Source: Dillenia suffruticosa (taxonomy: Eukaryota > Streptophyta > Magnoliopsida > Dilleniales > Dilleniaceae). From it: a stretch of DNA of 64,000 nucleotides. Both the position numbers and the translations under genes were made by a program. Positions 63,038-64,000 of this stretch are shown one piece after another. Position 1 is the stretch's first letter, and each line of letters opens with the position of its first letter. The notes under the pieces are model-generated. The model worked only from the letters and a program-made list of their open reading frames with translations, was not told the origin of the DNA and did no database searches. The stretch is taken from positions 1,039,501 through 1,103,500 of the forward strand of contig JAVTVX010000031.1 of the NCBI GenBank assembly GCA_033439265.1, in the 5' to 3' direction.

Positions 63038-64000
63038 TGTTGGATTTATATGCACATACACATGCGGAAGCGTGCAAAATATTTCGGAATCATAAAAGAA
63101 TAGGATTTTCGGGCATACCTCAAAAGTAGATCGCAAAATCTGGGAACGACGAACCTCGATCAATCGACCTCGCAGTCGGGATGATAACCACAAAAGATGA
63201 GCTATCACCGCAGCACCACGACCCCTCAATCGAATCCGGTGACAAATTCTCTTCGCAGAATTTTTCCCTCTTTCTCTCAATTGTCTCCTCACAATCTTTT
63301 GCAATGGTTGTCTGTCCTAGGGTTTTGCCCCTAGTTTCCATATGTCTCCTTCACCACAAATGGTAGGGAATTCAAATCCCATAAGTTACCATTTGTGCAT
63401 ATGGAAAGTGGGATATTTCCTTTTTCCAAATAAGGAAAGATGCCCCACGTGGGCATTCATTCCTTCATCTCCCACTTGCACACGAGGGCATTTACATCCA
63501 TCACGAGATCACAGCTCATGCGATCTCCTGTATCACCCTTCTGGATTTTCATACTAGATTGGGTGTCGTGCGACTGGCGAGTACACCTGCAAATAAAGAC
63601 TTCTCGATACACCTGTTAGGATGTTCGAGGAGTCGTCGTTAATAATAAAACATCTCGCTGTACCCCAGACTCATCACATTTACATCCTTCGAGTCACTTT
63701 CCTCATCGAAAGTCATCCCCAATATATCCTCGAATGTGTATTCACTATTACGTTTTTATCCCAACGTGGATATACGCAACAGACCGGTCGGTGAATACTA
63801 CACAACGATGTAATGTAGATTGGTCTTCCTTTCCCAAACTCGAATCTATCGATCTCAATTCAGCTGCTTTCCTAGACCTGCCCCTTAGACCTCAATTTAT
63901 CTTCCGGGCCATAGGTAAACAGACTAAAGTAGCAAACACTGAATCAAGACTTCTAGAGACAGTCGAAAGTAAAATAAGGGTACTAGAGATCCCATCCAAT
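63038..64000. mobile_element. GC-richer LTR-like fossil block, running off the window end
   Basis: Starts TGTTGGATTTATATGCAC followed by a GCGGAAGCGTG segment, in a style common at the ends of plant LTR and large non-autonomous LTR elements. Its base composition is clearly more GC-rich than its surroundings and it has no long coding frame. No second terminal repeat or target duplication can be seen, because the window ends. Family assignment is a guess; it could equally be another repeat. Confidence 0.3.

Overview
The window is nuclear DNA from a dicot plant. The evidence is AT-rich, repeat-laden intergenic sequence, GT-AG introns, long (TC)n/(GA)n microsatellites, plant-type transposons (RTE and L1 LINEs, a Mutator-like element, a plant-mobile-domain remnant), and several recognisable plant nuclear genes. 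No tRNA, rRNA, CRISPR or bacterial-type feature was seen. Species cannot be named from the sequence alone. Most of the raw open frames are shadows or low-complexity artefacts; the real genes had to be assembled from exons.

Layout, left to right. (1) 1-18.1 kb, minus strand: the 5' half of a NARROW LEAF 1-type (NAL1) protease-like gene. Three coding exons are visible. A 15.4 kb intron separates exons 2 and 3 and holds two RTE-clade LINEs, a small SINE-like insertion and unassigned sequence; the rest of the gene lies left of the window. (2) 18.3-23.9 kb: a complete-ended Mutator-like element (MULE) just upstream of the NAL1 leader. It has about 305 bp terminal inverted repeats, a 9 bp target duplication, a decayed transposase on the minus strand, and an open, spliced GRF-zinc-finger gene on the plus strand. 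(3) 24-30.4 kb: AT-rich DNA with an 81 bp tRNA-type retroposon flanked by a perfect 16 bp duplication, a degraded RTE tail, an A-rich repeat block and a roughly 1 kb pyrimidine-rich minisatellite. (4) 30.6-30.85 kb, plus strand: a small single-exon CX9C protein gene, probably of the mitochondrial intermembrane space. (5) 33.4-36 kb: a fossil LTR-element end adjoining an L1 fragment with an internal 200 bp tandem duplication. (6) 37.9-45.8 kb, minus strand: a complete five-exon glutathionyl-hydroquinone reductase gene. Its last intron carries a plant-mobile-domain remnant, an RTE tail and a palindrome cluster. (7) 46-50.4 kb: AT-rich repeats and a weak CACTA-like remnant. (8) 50.5-53.9 kb, minus strand: a complete six-exon gene for mitochondrial ribosomal protein uL22. 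(9) 54.4-55.0 kb, plus strand: four exons of a truncated beta-1,3-galactosyltransferase-like gene. (10) 56.3-62 kb, minus strand: a two-coding-exon OTU deubiquitinase gene with a long leader intron. (11) 62.6-64 kb: an L1 fragment and a GC-richer, LTR-like block running off the end.

The host genes form no operon-like unit; they are ordinary housekeeping or developmental genes (leaf and vascular development, mitochondrial protein biogenesis, redox detoxification, mitochondrial translation, ubiquitin editing). Four of them (NAL1, GHR, uL22m, OTU) appear to have an intron in the 5' leader with a CT-type microsatellite close by. The most unusual object is the MULE: its two genes are convergent, the transposase is riddled with stops, but the accessory GRF-zinc-finger/coiled-coil/membrane gene is open and correctly spliced and faces the NAL1 promoter head to head.
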